Positions 44,770 through 53,446 of a DNA stretch of 64,000 nt are shown piece by piece (position 1 is the stretch's first letter; every line of letters starts with the position of its first letter). A model generated the notes under the pieces. That model saw only the letters and a list, made by a program, of their open reading frames with translations, made no database searches and was not told the origin of the DNA. The stretch is from positions 372,001 to 436,000 of the forward strand of contig JANQNT010000023.1 of NCBI GenBank assembly GCA_028279445.1, written 5' to 3'. This DNA is from Tepidamorphaceae bacterium. Lineage in GTDB: Bacteria; Pseudomonadota; Alphaproteobacteria; Rhizobiales; Tepidamorphaceae. Made by a program: the position numbers and the translations under genes.

Positions 44770-44968
44770 AGTAAATTCATCCAATACCGTACAGACAGTG
44801 GTCTGGGGATTACTGTTCGTTGTCTTTCGACGAGTCGTCGCCTTTGTCAGTGGGCTTCTGGTCTGGCACGATTGTTCGAGGCTGGTCTGTTTGATCGTTG
44901 CGCTCTTCGCTCAGTGGCTTCTTCGGAAATTTGTGGCCAGTCTCCTGTTCCTTGGGACGAGTCTCAAT

Positions 44969-45505
44969 ATGATGCATGATGATCTCTCCAGGCTGAGTGC
45001 CATCTTCAAAAAAACCGATGAGATGACTATTCGTGAACTGATTCGACAGTCCGAACTGTTTTTAGAGGCACAGCTTACAGCTTCGATTGCAGCTGACCAA
45101 CGATCAATTACATTTGCAAGCATCTTGATTGCGGCGGCGACATTGCTCATCGGATTGTTTGGCCAAAACGTTCGAGGCGCCAACCAAGAACTGACAGAAA
45201 ACGCCTCTCTGCTCCTGATTTCGTTCTCTCTTATTTCATCTGCCGCAATCGCTATATTTGCATCAAGGCAAACAAACTGGAGTTATTCAGGTAATAATCC
45301 GCGTAAATGGATAGAAGATATAAATAAAAATACTAATATTAAAAATTCTCTTTGCGATCAACTCGCTTTATACACGTTAGGCATTGAGAGAAATTTGAAG
45401 TCACAAAAACAACATGGATGTTTGATGAATTATTCATATGCTATTTCATTTATAGGTTCAATTATATTTATTTTTGGTGAAGTCGGTTTGATAAAAATTA
45501 TATGA
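44969..45505 (+). CDS. AT-rich membrane protein of unknown function
   Basis: A 178-residue protein (starting at the first of two adjacent ATG codons). A cytoplasmic helix (SRLSAIFKKTDEMTIRELIR, then ESELFLEAQLTASIA-type heptads) precedes two membrane helices (about 50-70 and 82-102) and a third at the C-terminus (about 155-175). The gene is strikingly AT-rich, with runs of AAA, AAT and ATA codons unlike every neighbour, so it was acquired by transfer. The layout resembles small membrane proteins of defence or effector systems, but I recognise no family. It points away from the GTA operon. Confidence 0.72.
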   Translation: MMHDDLSRLSAIFKKTDEMTIRELIRQSELFLEAQLTASIAADQRSITFASILIAAATLLIGLFGQNVRGANQELTENASLLLISFSLISSAAIAIFASRQTNWSYSGNNPRKWIEDINKNTNIKNSLCDQLALYTLGIERNLKSQKQHGCLMNYSYAISFIGSIIFIFGEVGLIKII

Positions 45506-45553
45506 TATATTGATTGTCTATTATCACAATAAATCGAATTGCGCGTAAAATAA

Positions 45554-46129
45554 CTACTGTGTTGGCCAATCGACGATCCGCTCCGGCAGGTCCTCGATCT
45601 CCACGTCGTCCTCGCTGAGGACGCGGCCGCGCACGGAGATGCCGGCCAGATGCACCGTCTCCCGACTGCCCGAGACGAGATGGTGCCACCAGTAGAGGTC
45701 CTTGCCTTCGTCAATCAGGCGATAGGCGCAGGTCGGCGGTAGCCAGGAGAGGTTTTCCACCGCATCGAGATCGATCTTCAGGCAGTCGGCAACCTTGTCG
45801 AAGCGGTTGTCGTAATCACTGCAGCGGCAGGTCTCGCAGTCCAGCAGGCGGCAGGCGACATCGGTGGTGTAAACCTCGCCGGTGTCGTCGTCTTCCAGCT
45901 TGACCAGACAGCAGCGGCCGCAGCCGTCGCACAGCGATTCCCACTCCGCCGCCGACATCTGCGCCAGGGACTTGCCGTGCCAGAACCGCCCCGGCGGAGG
46001 CGCCGGCTGCTGTGCCGAATCATCACCGGATTCGACGTGGCCACACGCCACCGCCGCCAAGCTGCCGGCATCGCCCGCATTTACCGCGACGCGGCGAACG
46101 CCTTCCCGCAGCTTGCCTTGGTCGGTCAT
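45554..46129 (-). CDS. YcgN/UPF0260-family cysteine cluster protein
   Basis: A 191-residue protein with the UPF0260/YkgJ cysteine pattern: [14 protein letters not shown], then [14 protein letters not shown] and a later DCLKID, which probably bind a metal or iron-sulfur cluster. The function of the family is not known. The ATG at 46129 fits the family start better than the longer frame. It is convergent with the AT-rich gene and divergent from the penicillin-binding protein. Confidence 0.88.
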   Translation of the reverse strand: MTDQGKLREGVRRVAVNAGDAGSLAAVACGHVESGDDSAQQPAPPPGRFWHGKSLAQMSAAEWESLCDGCGRCCLVKLEDDDTGEVYTTDVACRLLDCETCRCSDYDNRFDKVADCLKIDLDAVENLSWLPPTCAYRLIDEGKDLYWWHHLVSGSRETVHLAGISVRGRVLSEDDVEIEDLPERIVDWPTQ

Positions 46130-46332
46130 AATGGTCGATAAGGGTTTCGATATATTCTTTGCGACTCCGCCCCAGATAGCGGAGCGCGGATGTGCGGACA
46201 AGCCGGTGCCTTGCAACGGGCCGGCTTGGGGTCAGGACTCATTGGTGTCTGGCCGCAGTGTTTGGCAGCATGTATCCGGTCGGTACCGGGGTGGCGCCGA
46301 CCGGTCACGAACAAGTGCCAAGGGCAGCGAAC

Positions 46333-48513
46333 GTGCGTGACCCCTTCGAGCCGATCCGCGGCGGGATCAAGGGACCCCGCCTGATCGAGATTGACGCCTG
46401 GCTGAACCACACGGTGTTCCGTCTGGGCGGCTGGCTCAAGCGCGTCTACACGAGCTATTCGGAACGGCTGGAGCGGCTCAACTATCGCGGCTTCAAGCGC
46501 GCTTCGGTGGAACTGGTCTCCGATGGCGCGACGCTCGGCGTCGCCGGGCTGATCGTCATGCTGGCCTTCGCGATTCCCGCCTTCCAGGCGACGCGCGACG
46601 ACTGGCGTACCTACCAGCAGTATTCGGTCACCTTCCTCGACCGTTACGGCATCGAGATGGGCCGGCGCGGCATTCGCCATGACGACGGCGTGCCGTTGAG
46701 CGATGTCCCCGATTATCTCATCAAGGCCGTGCTGGCGACCGAGGACCGGCGGTTCTATCAGCATTTCGGTGTCGACGTGATCGGCACGGCCCGCGCGATC
46801 GTCGCCAACGTCCGCGCTTCGGGCATCGTCGAGGGTGGCTCGACGATCACCCAGCAGCTCGCCAAGAACGTCTTCCTGACCAACGAGCGCACCATCGAGC
46901 GCAAGATCAAGGAGGCGTTCCTGTCGTTCTGGCTGGAAGCCAATCTGACCAAGTCGGAAATCCTCAAACTCTATCTCGACCGGGCCTATCTGGGCGGCGG
47001 CGCGTTCGGCGTCGAGGCCGCCTCCCAGTTCTACTTCAACAAGTCGGTGCGCGATCTCAACCTGGCCGAGAGCGCGATGATCGCCGGCCTGTTCAAGGCG
47101 CCGACACGCTATGCGCCCCATCTCGACCTGCCGGCGGCGCGGGCGCGCGCCAACGAGGTGCTGACCAATCTGGTCCAGGCGAAGTTCATGACCGAGGGCC
47201 AGGTGCTGATCGCCCGCCGGCGGCCGGCGGAAGCCATCGACCGGTCCGGCGAGAACGCGCCGGACTATTTCCTCGACTGGGCCTATGACGAGGTGCAGCG
47301 CATCGGCGATGGCCGCAACTTCGTGCTGACGGTCAAGACGACCTTCGATCCGGGGCTGCAGCGTTCCGCTGACACCATCGTGGAGTCGGTGCTGCGCCAG
47401 TACGGCAAGTCGCGCCGGGCGCGGCAGGCAGCGCTGGCGCTGGCCGATACCGGCGGCGCCGTGCTGGCGCTGGTGGGTGGACGCGACTACGGCGAAAGCC
47501 AGTTCAACCGCGCATCGCGCGCGCTACGGCAGCCGGGTTCGTCCTTCAAGCTCTACGTCTACATGACGGCGCTGATGAACGGTTACACACCGAGGTCGGT
47601 CGTGGTCGATGCGCCGATCTCGATCGGCGGCTGGTCGCCGCGCAACTATTCCGGCGGTTATCGCGGTCGCATGCAGATGATCTCCGCGCTAACCAGGTCG
47701 GTCAACACCATACCGGTTCGCCTGTCGCAGCGGCTGGGACGCGACACCATCGCCGAAATGGCGGAACTGATGGGCGTGCGCACACCGATCCGCGTCACCC
47801 GCTCGCTGGCGCTCGGGCCGTCGGAAGTCACGGTGCTGGACCAGCTCTCCGGCTACCTGTCGGTGGCCAGCGGCGGCAAGCGCACGCCGGCCTACGGCAT
47901 CATCGAGATGCGCACCATGGACGGACGGCTGGTCTACGACCGCGAACGGGACGGACCGCCGCGCGATCAGATCCTGCCGCTTGAGAAGGCCGAGCAGATG
48001 AACCGCATGCTGGTCAACGTGGTGCAGAACGGCACCGGCCGCCGCGCCCAGTTGCCCGGCATCCTGGCCGGCGGAAAGACCGGCACCACGCAGGCCTACC
48101 GCGATGCCTGGTTCATCGGCTACACGGGCAACTTCGCCGCCGCCATCTGGTACGGCAACGACGATTTCACCTCCACCGGCCGGGTGACCGGCGGTTTCCT
48201 GCCGGCGATGACGTGGAAGCAGATCATGGAAGTGGCCCACGAGGGCGTGGCGCTCAAGCCGATCCCCGGCGTGGGGAATTCGTCCGGTTCCGCAGGGGCG
48301 ATTGCCGGAGCCGATGGCAACGAACGCTCAAACGTGCTTCGCGCCCCCACGCTTACCAGCGAAGCGGCGCAAGTGCTGAACGATATCGCCGGGGCGCTGT
48401 CGCGCGCGCCGCGCTTTGGTCCGCTGCAACCAAGCCGCAGCGATCAGGTCTCGGCGGTCGACCGTCCGGCCGACGCGGATGCCGGCGCGGGCGACGTCGT
48501 TAGCCAACAGTAG
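46333..48513 (+). CDS. Bifunctional penicillin-binding protein 1A
   Basis: A 726-residue class A PBP. A membrane helix (about residues 60-85) is followed by a GT51 glycosyltransferase (ATEDRRFYQHFGVD and GGSTITQQLAKN) and a transpeptidase with SxxK in PGSSFKLYVY, SxN in TRSVNTIPV and KTG in GGKTGTTQAY. It polymerises and cross-links peptidoglycan. I prefer GTG at 46333 (protein begins VRDPFEPIRGG) because AAGGG lies about 10 bases upstream; ATG at 46270 is the alternative. Full length for the family. Confidence 0.93.
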   Translation: MRDPFEPIRGGIKGPRLIEIDAWLNHTVFRLGGWLKRVYTSYSERLERLNYRGFKRASVELVSDGATLGVAGLIVMLAFAIPAFQATRDDWRTYQQYSVTFLDRYGIEMGRRGIRHDDGVPLSDVPDYLIKAVLATEDRRFYQHFGVDVIGTARAIVANVRASGIVEGGSTITQQLAKNVFLTNERTIERKIKEAFLSFWLEANLTKSEILKLYLDRAYLGGGAFGVEAASQFYFNKSVRDLNLAESAMIAGLFKAPTRYAPHLDLPAARARANEVLTNLVQAKFMTEGQVLIARRRPAEAIDRSGENAPDYFLDWAYDEVQRIGDGRNFVLTVKTTFDPGLQRSADTIVESVLRQYGKSRRARQAALALADTGGAVLALVGGRDYGESQFNRASRALRQPGSSFKLYVYMTALMNGYTPRSVVVDAPISIGGWSPRNYSGGYRGRMQMISALTRSVNTIPVRLSQRLGRDTIAEMAELMGVRTPIRVTRSLALGPSEVTVLDQLSGYLSVASGGKRTPAYGIIEMRTMDGRLVYDRERDGPPRDQILPLEKAEQMNRMLVNVVQNGTGRRAQLPGILAGGKTGTTQAYRDAWFIGYTGNFAAAIWYGNDDFTSTGRVTGGFLPAMTWKQIMEVAHEGVALKPIPGVGNSSGSAGAIAGADGNERSNVLRAPTLTSEAAQVLNDIAGALSRAPRFGPLQPSRSDQVSAVDRPADADAGAGDVVSQQ

Positions 48514-48648
48514 TCCCTGTTGCCAGCGCTTTGTCATTGACATGCGCGTCGCAGGATCGATCATGCCCTGCGCCGGGACCGGTCCGCGAGCGCCGGACGG
48601 CTCATCCATGATGCGCGGTCCGCAATCCGATCGTCTCGCCGGTTCAAT

Positions 48649-49227
48649 ATGGTCTTCTTCTTCAAGCTGATCATCGCCTCCGCCCTGGCCGTGGCACTGG
48701 GACTGTGGTCGGCGCTCTATGCGGTCGATCAGGGCCTGGGCTTCGAGGCGGTCAAGCGGGGCAACTGGGTGGCCTGGTCGCGCGCCGGGCTGCCGGACGC
48801 CGACCCCTATACACGAGCCGCGTTCGCCCGCAACGGCGAGCTGCCGCTGGTGGGCGGCCAGTCCATCGCCTTCAGCACCACGCGTGACGACAATGGCATG
48901 ACGCTTCGCCGCGGTTGCACCTACCGGCTGTCCGGCAAGGCACCGCCGTCGCAATGGTGGACGCTTTCGGTCTACGACCTGGACGGCAAACCGCTGACCG
49001 ACGCCCGGTCCGGCCGGTTCGGCTTTTCCAGCAGCGAGATCATCTATCGACCCGATGGGAGTTTCGAGGTGGTACTGGCGCCGACGCCAACGCCGGGCAA
49101 CTGGATCCCGGTCGACGGCGAGGGGCGGCTGCGGCTGTTCCTGCGGTTCTACGATACACCGGTGGCGCTGGGCACCAGCTTCGAAGGTGCCAGCATGCCG
49201 CGCCTGATCGGGGATGCGTGTCCATGA
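48649..49227 (+). CDS. DUF1214 domain protein
   Basis: A 192-residue protein with an N-terminal membrane anchor (about 3-25) and a beta-sandwich DUF1214 domain (WWTLSVYDLDGKPLTDARSG, then PTPGNWIPVDGEGRLRLFLR). DUF1214 and DUF1254 proteins are commonly neighbours in alphaproteobacteria; their role is unknown but envelope location is likely. It overlaps the next gene by four bases. Confidence 0.87.
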   Translation: MVFFFKLIIASALAVALGLWSALYAVDQGLGFEAVKRGNWVAWSRAGLPDADPYTRAAFARNGELPLVGGQSIAFSTTRDDNGMTLRRGCTYRLSGKAPPSQWWTLSVYDLDGKPLTDARSGRFGFSSSEIIYRPDGSFEVVLAPTPTPGNWIPVDGEGRLRLFLRFYDTPVALGTSFEGASMPRLIGDACP

Positions 49228-49790
49228 TCCGGGCTGTCCTATGGCTGTTCGGCGCGCTGCTGCTGGCTGCTGTAGTGCACATCGCCGTGGTGCTGTGGAT
49301 ACCGTTCCTGGCGCCCGCCAGCGCCTTCACGGTGCTCTACGAGCAGGCACCCACCGAGCGGGTCGCCTTGCTCGACGAAATCGACGAGACCCTGGCCAAG
49401 CCGCCATTTCTCGACCCGTATCTGCCGATCGCCATCTGCCGCTTCGACCTGATGCAGGGGCCGCACCGCATCGTCGCCGATCTGGAAAGCCCCTATTGGG
49501 CGTTTTCGATCCATCGCGCCAACGGCACCTACTTCTACGGGCTGACGCACAGCGCCGCCATCGAAGGCAAACTCGCGGTGGAGTTGCGCGATCTGGGCCA
49601 GACCCGCGAACTGACCGTGGACCCCGAGGCGGATGTCAGCGATGTCGTCCAGCTCTCGGTGCCCTTCGAGACCGGTTTCGTCATCATCCGGGCGCTGGCG
49701 CAGACGCCAAGCATGCGGCCGGGCGTGATGCAGGCTCTGCGCGAGACAGCCTGTGGCGGAATCGCGGCCGCTGCCGGATCGGACCAGTGA
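49224..49790 (+). CDS. DUF1254-like membrane-anchored protein
   Basis: A 188-residue protein with an N-terminal membrane helix (about 5-30) and a periplasmic domain (FDLMQGPHRIVADLESPYWA, then IHRANGTYFYGLTHSAAIEG) of the DUF1254 type. Its ATG overlaps the DUF1214 stop (ATGA), so the two form an operon and perhaps a complex. Confidence 0.82.
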   Translation: MIRAVLWLFGALLLAAVVHIAVVLWIPFLAPASAFTVLYEQAPTERVALLDEIDETLAKPPFLDPYLPIAICRFDLMQGPHRIVADLESPYWAFSIHRANGTYFYGLTHSAAIEGKLAVELRDLGQTRELTVDPEADVSDVVQLSVPFETGFVIIRALAQTPSMRPGVMQALRETACGGIAAAAGSDQ

Positions 49791-49838
49791 AGGTTCGGCC
49801 CATCGCGCCACTGCCGCAAGCGGCACGGCGACCTGCGA

Positions 49839-50651
49839 TCAGGGTTTGGAGACCGGTCTGCGGAGGTCGATTGGTCCGCTGCCGCCCTTCACATAGCGGC
49901 CCTCGTCGGCAATCGCCTCGAGGCGGTTGATGCTCTCGGCCATGATGGCGACGGCCGCCGACAGCCGCGTCAGGGCCATCTCGACGTCGTCGGCGCGGAT
50001 CGAGGGTATCTCCACCCGGGTCGTCTCCAGCGCGAACGTATAGGCCTCGACGCGCCACTGCATGGCGACGATCGCCCAGTCGACAACCCGGCGGTTCTCG
50101 TAGATGCGCGCATGGGCGTTGTCGCCAAGTCGCGGGTCGGCGGCCTCGATATGGGCCAGTGCCGCGAGCCGCCGGCGGTCGTCGGCATAGACCCGTTCCG
50201 CCTGCACCATGAACGGCTCGATCAGACCGAGATCGGCGCGGATCGACTGTTCCAGCGCGTTGTAGCGCGTCTGCGAGGAAATGAACCCCTGCGCCCGCAG
50301 TGCATGATAATAGGCGGTCGGATCGACACGGTATGTCTCGTCCGGCCAGACGCGCGCGCGCACCAGTTCGGTGCGGTGGCGGGCGAAGAAGTGCATCCGG
50401 TGGCCTGGCATGAACAGCGCGTAGGCGCGATCGCGCAGTTCCATCTCGCGGTCGGTGAGCTGAAACTGCGAGACGGGCTCGTGGCGACCCGCCGCCAGCT
50501 TGTTGCCAAGCCAGGGGAGAAGATAGTCGGTGATGACCGACGGTTCGGGGCGGCCGAAGTCGCCCAGCCGCCCGCCGGCGTGCGCGTTGGAACCGTTGGC
50601 GATTGCAACCGCTAGCGAAATCGCCACAAGCGCGGCGTGACTGTGCCTCAC
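49839..50651 (-). CDS. Exported hypothetical protein
   Basis: A 270-residue protein starting with GTG, with a signal peptide (about 1-25, ending SNAHA) and a helical mature part without cysteines. Conserved-looking phrases are LTDREMELRDRAYALFMPGH and VDWAIVAMQWRVEAYTFALE. No family was recognised. It is convergent with the DUF1254 gene and about 50 bases from a small gene in the same direction. Confidence 0.78.
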   Translation of the reverse strand: MRHSHAALVAISLAVAIANGSNAHAGGRLGDFGRPEPSVITDYLLPWLGNKLAAGRHEPVSQFQLTDREMELRDRAYALFMPGHRMHFFARHRTELVRARVWPDETYRVDPTAYYHALRAQGFISSQTRYNALEQSIRADLGLIEPFMVQAERVYADDRRRLAALAHIEAADPRLGDNAHARIYENRRVVDWAIVAMQWRVEAYTFALETTRVEIPSIRADDVEMALTRLSAAVAIMAESINRLEAIADEGRYVKGGSGPIDLRRPVSKP

Positions 50652-50702
50652 AGGCGCACCTTTCGCGTCATTGCCGATTTCGCTGATGAGGTGAATCGGC
50701 TA

Positions 50703-50909
50703 TCAGGCGTCTTGTCGTTTGCGGGCTCCGCGCGGCGCGGATGATGGGCCCTGGGGCAGATTGCTGGTTTCATCCAGGGGGCCATAGTCGATCCGCACGC
50801 CCGGAAAGATGATGACCTCACCGCTACCGTCATCCGACGGCTTGCGGGTGCGCGCATCATTCCGGCCTGCAGCCAACGCTTTGAACTCGAGAATATTCGT
50901 CATGGACAT
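50703..50909 (-). CDS. Small conserved hypothetical protein
   Basis: A 68-residue soluble protein with an MSMTNILEF start and the phrase SGEVIIFPGVRIDYGPLDET. Proteins of this size with a FPGVRIE-like core occur in rhizobia. The function is unknown. An ATG two codons later is possible. It is divergent from the DUF2336 gene. Confidence 0.6.
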   Translation of the reverse strand: MSMTNILEFKALAAGRNDARTRKPSDDGSGEVIIFPGVRIDYGPLDETSNLPQGPSSAPRGARKRQDA

Positions 50910-50997
50910 GTCTCCGGAAGCGTACCCGCACCCATGCTCGACAGCCCTCAGATGCCTCTGCGGGCATCGCTCACAAGCAATTAAGGAATTGTCAGGG

Positions 50998-51012
50998 TTA
51001 AGACTTCGCTAA
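50998..51012. promoter_or_regulatory. Possible CtrA site upstream of the DUF2336 gene
   Basis: TTAA, seven bases, then CTAA: one mismatch from the CtrA consensus TTAA-N7-TTAA. It ends just before the GTG at 51015, and a second ATG at 51072 would put it upstream of a start at a sensible distance. Confidence 0.3.
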
Positions 51013-51014
51013 CA

Positions 51015-52196
51015 GTGACGGACTTAGGCTCAACGAAAGACGGACCTATCATCGCTCAACAGAGTGCCGACATGGCCGAGACCGCCAACGCCGACAGCAC
51101 GCTGCGCCCCTACCAGACCGGCAACCCGCGCGCCGACACACTGGTCGACCTGACGGCTGCCTACGTGGCCGACGAGGGTCGCTCGACGCGCCCGGAACTG
51201 ACGCATTTTCCGGCCATCGCGCTGTCGCTGCTGCCCTATGTCAGCCTGTCGAACCGGGCCTCGGTGGCGGCAAAGCTGGCCGGCTTCGTCAGGACGCCCC
51301 GGCGCCTGCTGAATGCTCTGGCGCGTGACGCGATCGAGGTTGCCGAGCCGGTTCTGCGACAGGCTTCGGGACTGACCGACGGCGATCTGGTGGATATCGC
51401 GGCCAGCACCACGCCGGCGCATGGCTTGGCGATCGCACGGCGCCGTCGCCTGTCGGTCCCCGTGATCGACGCGCTGATCGCGCGCAACGCCACCGACATC
51501 GACGCGATCCTTCGTGAATGTCATGCCAACACGCTGCAGCCCGATCAGGCCGCCACGCTCAGGAAGCGCGGCCATCAGCAGGATGCGACGCTGAACCGTC
51601 CCGCGAACGTGCCGAAGGCGGCCAATGGCTTGCCGGACCGGACACTTGCCGAGTTGTTCTGGAAAGGTGATGCCGAGGCGCGCAAGGCGGTGGTGACCGT
51701 TTTCAGCCGCAAGCAGGGACGTCCATCGCGGCCATTGGCCAGCCGCATTGCCGCGCTCTCGCCATCGACCGGCATCGCGCTGCTGCAATTGGCCTCGGCG
51801 CATCGCGGCGGGGATCTGGTCGCGGCGCTGGCACGTATCGCCGATATCAATCGCTATCACGCAGCCCGCATCCTGACCGACAAGGGCGGCGAACCTCTTG
51901 CCATCACGCTGGCGGCGATTGGCGTCGAGCAGGATGTCGCTGCGCGGCTGCTTGCCGTGATCGGTCCGGCCGACCCTGAAAGGCAGAACCGGCTGATCGC
52001 GCTCGGCAGCAAATTGCCGCAACAAAACGCGGCCCGGCTGGTCCTGGCGCTGGTCGGACAGGCTGTCGATGAGGATACCGCCAGGACAGCCCGCTACGGG
52101 CCTGGTGTCATGCGTGGCGAACGGGTGACGCGGGCCGGCGCACAGCGCAAGTCCGGGCAATCCCTGCCGGCCAGGCAGGTGCAGCGCACCGGCTAG
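51015..52196 (+). CDS. DUF2336 domain protein
   Basis: A 393-residue cytoplasmic protein built of repeated helices (ELTHFPAIALSLLPYVSLSN, then AIEVAEPVLRQASGLTDGDL and DIAASTTPAHGLAIARRRRL), the DUF2336/HEAT-like pattern common in alphaproteobacteria. The GTG at 51015 gives the full frame; ATG at 51072 (MAETANADS) may be the true start. Its TAG stop lies in a 21-base copy of the terminal repeat of the 23373-23644 element. Confidence 0.83.
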   Translation: MTDLGSTKDGPIIAQQSADMAETANADSTLRPYQTGNPRADTLVDLTAAYVADEGRSTRPELTHFPAIALSLLPYVSLSNRASVAAKLAGFVRTPRRLLNALARDAIEVAEPVLRQASGLTDGDLVDIAASTTPAHGLAIARRRRLSVPVIDALIARNATDIDAILRECHANTLQPDQAATLRKRGHQQDATLNRPANVPKAANGLPDRTLAELFWKGDAEARKAVVTVFSRKQGRPSRPLASRIAALSPSTGIALLQLASAHRGGDLVAALARIADINRYHAARILTDKGGEPLAITLAAIGVEQDVAARLLAVIGPADPERQNRLIALGSKLPQQNAARLVLALVGQAVDEDTARTARYGPGVMRGERVTRAGAQRKSGQSLPARQVQRTG

Positions 52197-52214
52197 GCTG
52201 TATCGACAGTCAGG
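52194..52214. repeat. Solitary terminal repeat of the MITE-like element
   Basis: TAGGCTGTATCGACAGTCAG and one more G: it differs by one base from the right-end repeat of the element at 23373-23644 (read on the opposite strand). It sits in the 26-base gap between two convergent genes and supplies the DUF2336 stop codon. Confidence 0.6.
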
Positions 52215-52222
52215 GCCCGTAT

Positions 52223-52573
52223 TCAGTCAGGCTTGCTGAGATTGTCGAGGAAGTGGCGCCCGGCGCGATCCTCGACCGCAACCACCCAGAAATCCGGATC
52301 GAATCGGGCCTCTCGTTCAAGTCGGTCGGCGATCTGCGCCGCATCGAGTTCCCCATCGGCCGACACCTTGCGGAACACCCGGTCGTGCTGGTCTTCAGCG
52401 ACTTCTGACTGGGGAGCCGGCGCATAGAGCTCAAGCCGGCTGTCGGCGTCCTCGACGGTGACGAAGATGGCGCCCGCTTCGGCGGCGCCGCGCCTGGCGA
52501 CGACGGCAAAGGCCCCGGCGGCATTCACCTTGCGGACATAGGCTGAGACCCACAGGTCGCTGCGCAGGCGCAT
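52223..52573 (-). CDS. DUF1491 family protein
   Basis: A 116-residue protein with the DUF1491 pattern (LRSDLWVSAYVRKVNAAGAF, then VFRKVSADGELDAAQIADRL and FDPDFWVVAVEDRAG). It is soluble and its function is unknown. It follows the peptidoglycan-binding gene after seven bases and is probably cotranscribed with it. Confidence 0.9.
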   Translation of the reverse strand: MRLRSDLWVSAYVRKVNAAGAFAVVARRGAAEAGAIFVTVEDADSRLELYAPAPQSEVAEDQHDRVFRKVSADGELDAAQIADRLEREARFDPDFWVVAVEDRAGRHFLDNLSKPD

Positions 52574-52580
52574 CGGCTGA

Positions 52581-53369
52581 TCAGGGTACCACCGGCTTGC
52601 CGGTCACGGAGGCAAGTTCGGCGATGAGATCGTCGGTAACGGTGCCGCCGCCGGCAAGACCGCGGTCGGCGCGGAAGCTGAGGATCGCCTGGCGGGTCGC
52701 CGGACCCACCACACCATCGATGCTGCCTGGTCCATAGCCAAGCTCGGCGAGCACGCGCTGGACCGCCAGCACCAGGGGATCGGCGACCGCCGACGGTTGA
52801 CTTGCCTGAGGTTCTGCCGCGGCAGGATGCTCGGCAATCAGGTCATCGATGCGGATCGGCGTGGTGCGCACGCGCCTTTGGGGAGCGCTCTGCGCGCCAG
52901 CTGCTGCGCCGGTGATGCGCGCAAGCAATTCCGCGTTCGACAGGCCACGGACCTCATGTCCCGTGTCGCGTGCAAACGCCACGATCGCGGCCTCGGTACG
53001 CGGACCGAATACGCCATCGACGGTGCCGACGTCATATCCACGCGCCGCGAGCGCCTGCTGGATCTGCTGAACGAGCGCCAGCTCATCCGGACCTTCAGCG
53101 GCGGGGCGGGACGGCGGCATCGTCGCGACGGGACGCGCCAGCGCGTCCTGGCGAACGACGTCGGATTGCGCGACCTCGAACAACGGCGCGGGATGCGGTC
53201 CCTCCTGACGGAACAGCGCGTTGGCCGCCACGACGCCCCATAACGCGACGCCGGCGATCACAAGGCTGCGATTGATGCTCCAACCGCGCACAACGTGCCG
53301 CAGGACGGTCATGGGGCTGGTGCGGCCCACATCGGCCTGGTGCTGGTTACTGGCAATCGGCGTCGGCAT
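52581..53369 (-). CDS. Peptidoglycan-binding domain protein
   Basis: A 262-residue protein with one membrane helix near residues 34-52 and two peptidoglycan-binding domains: QIQQALAARGYDVGTVDGVF (about 105-150) and RVLAELGYGPGSIDGVVGPA (about 205-250). It is anchored in the inner membrane with the binding domains in the periplasm. It lies between a DivJ-like kinase and DUF1491 as in many rhizobia and may link cell-wall state to that kinase, which is speculation from position. Confidence 0.9.
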   Translation of the reverse strand: MPTPIASNQHQADVGRTSPMTVLRHVVRGWSINRSLVIAGVALWGVVAANALFRQEGPHPAPLFEVAQSDVVRQDALARPVATMPPSRPAAEGPDELALVQQIQQALAARGYDVGTVDGVFGPRTEAAIVAFARDTGHEVRGLSNAELLARITGAAAGAQSAPQRRVRTTPIRIDDLIAEHPAAAEPQASQPSAVADPLVLAVQRVLAELGYGPGSIDGVVGPATRQAILSFRADRGLAGGGTVTDDLIAELASVTGKPVVP

Positions 53370-53432
53370 CCGGTTCCTGCTCGTAACTGTTCGGTGTCTT
53401 CTTCTTGCGTCCAGGGGTGAACCCGGGGCTCC

Positions 53433-53446
53433 AGGGTCGGGACCCT
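53433..53446. repeat. Inverted repeat AGGGTC-GG-GACCCT at the kinase stop codon
   Basis: A 6-bp perfect stem with a two-base loop, followed by AG. It overlaps the stop codon of the kinase gene. It resembles the repeat at 29204-29220 and could also serve as part of a weak terminator. Confidence 0.45.

Noticed and set aside
44714..44968. Longer start for the AT-rich membrane gene
   Set aside because: It would run through the GTA promoter and operator; the base composition changes only near 44969 and there is a plausible ribosome-binding site there.
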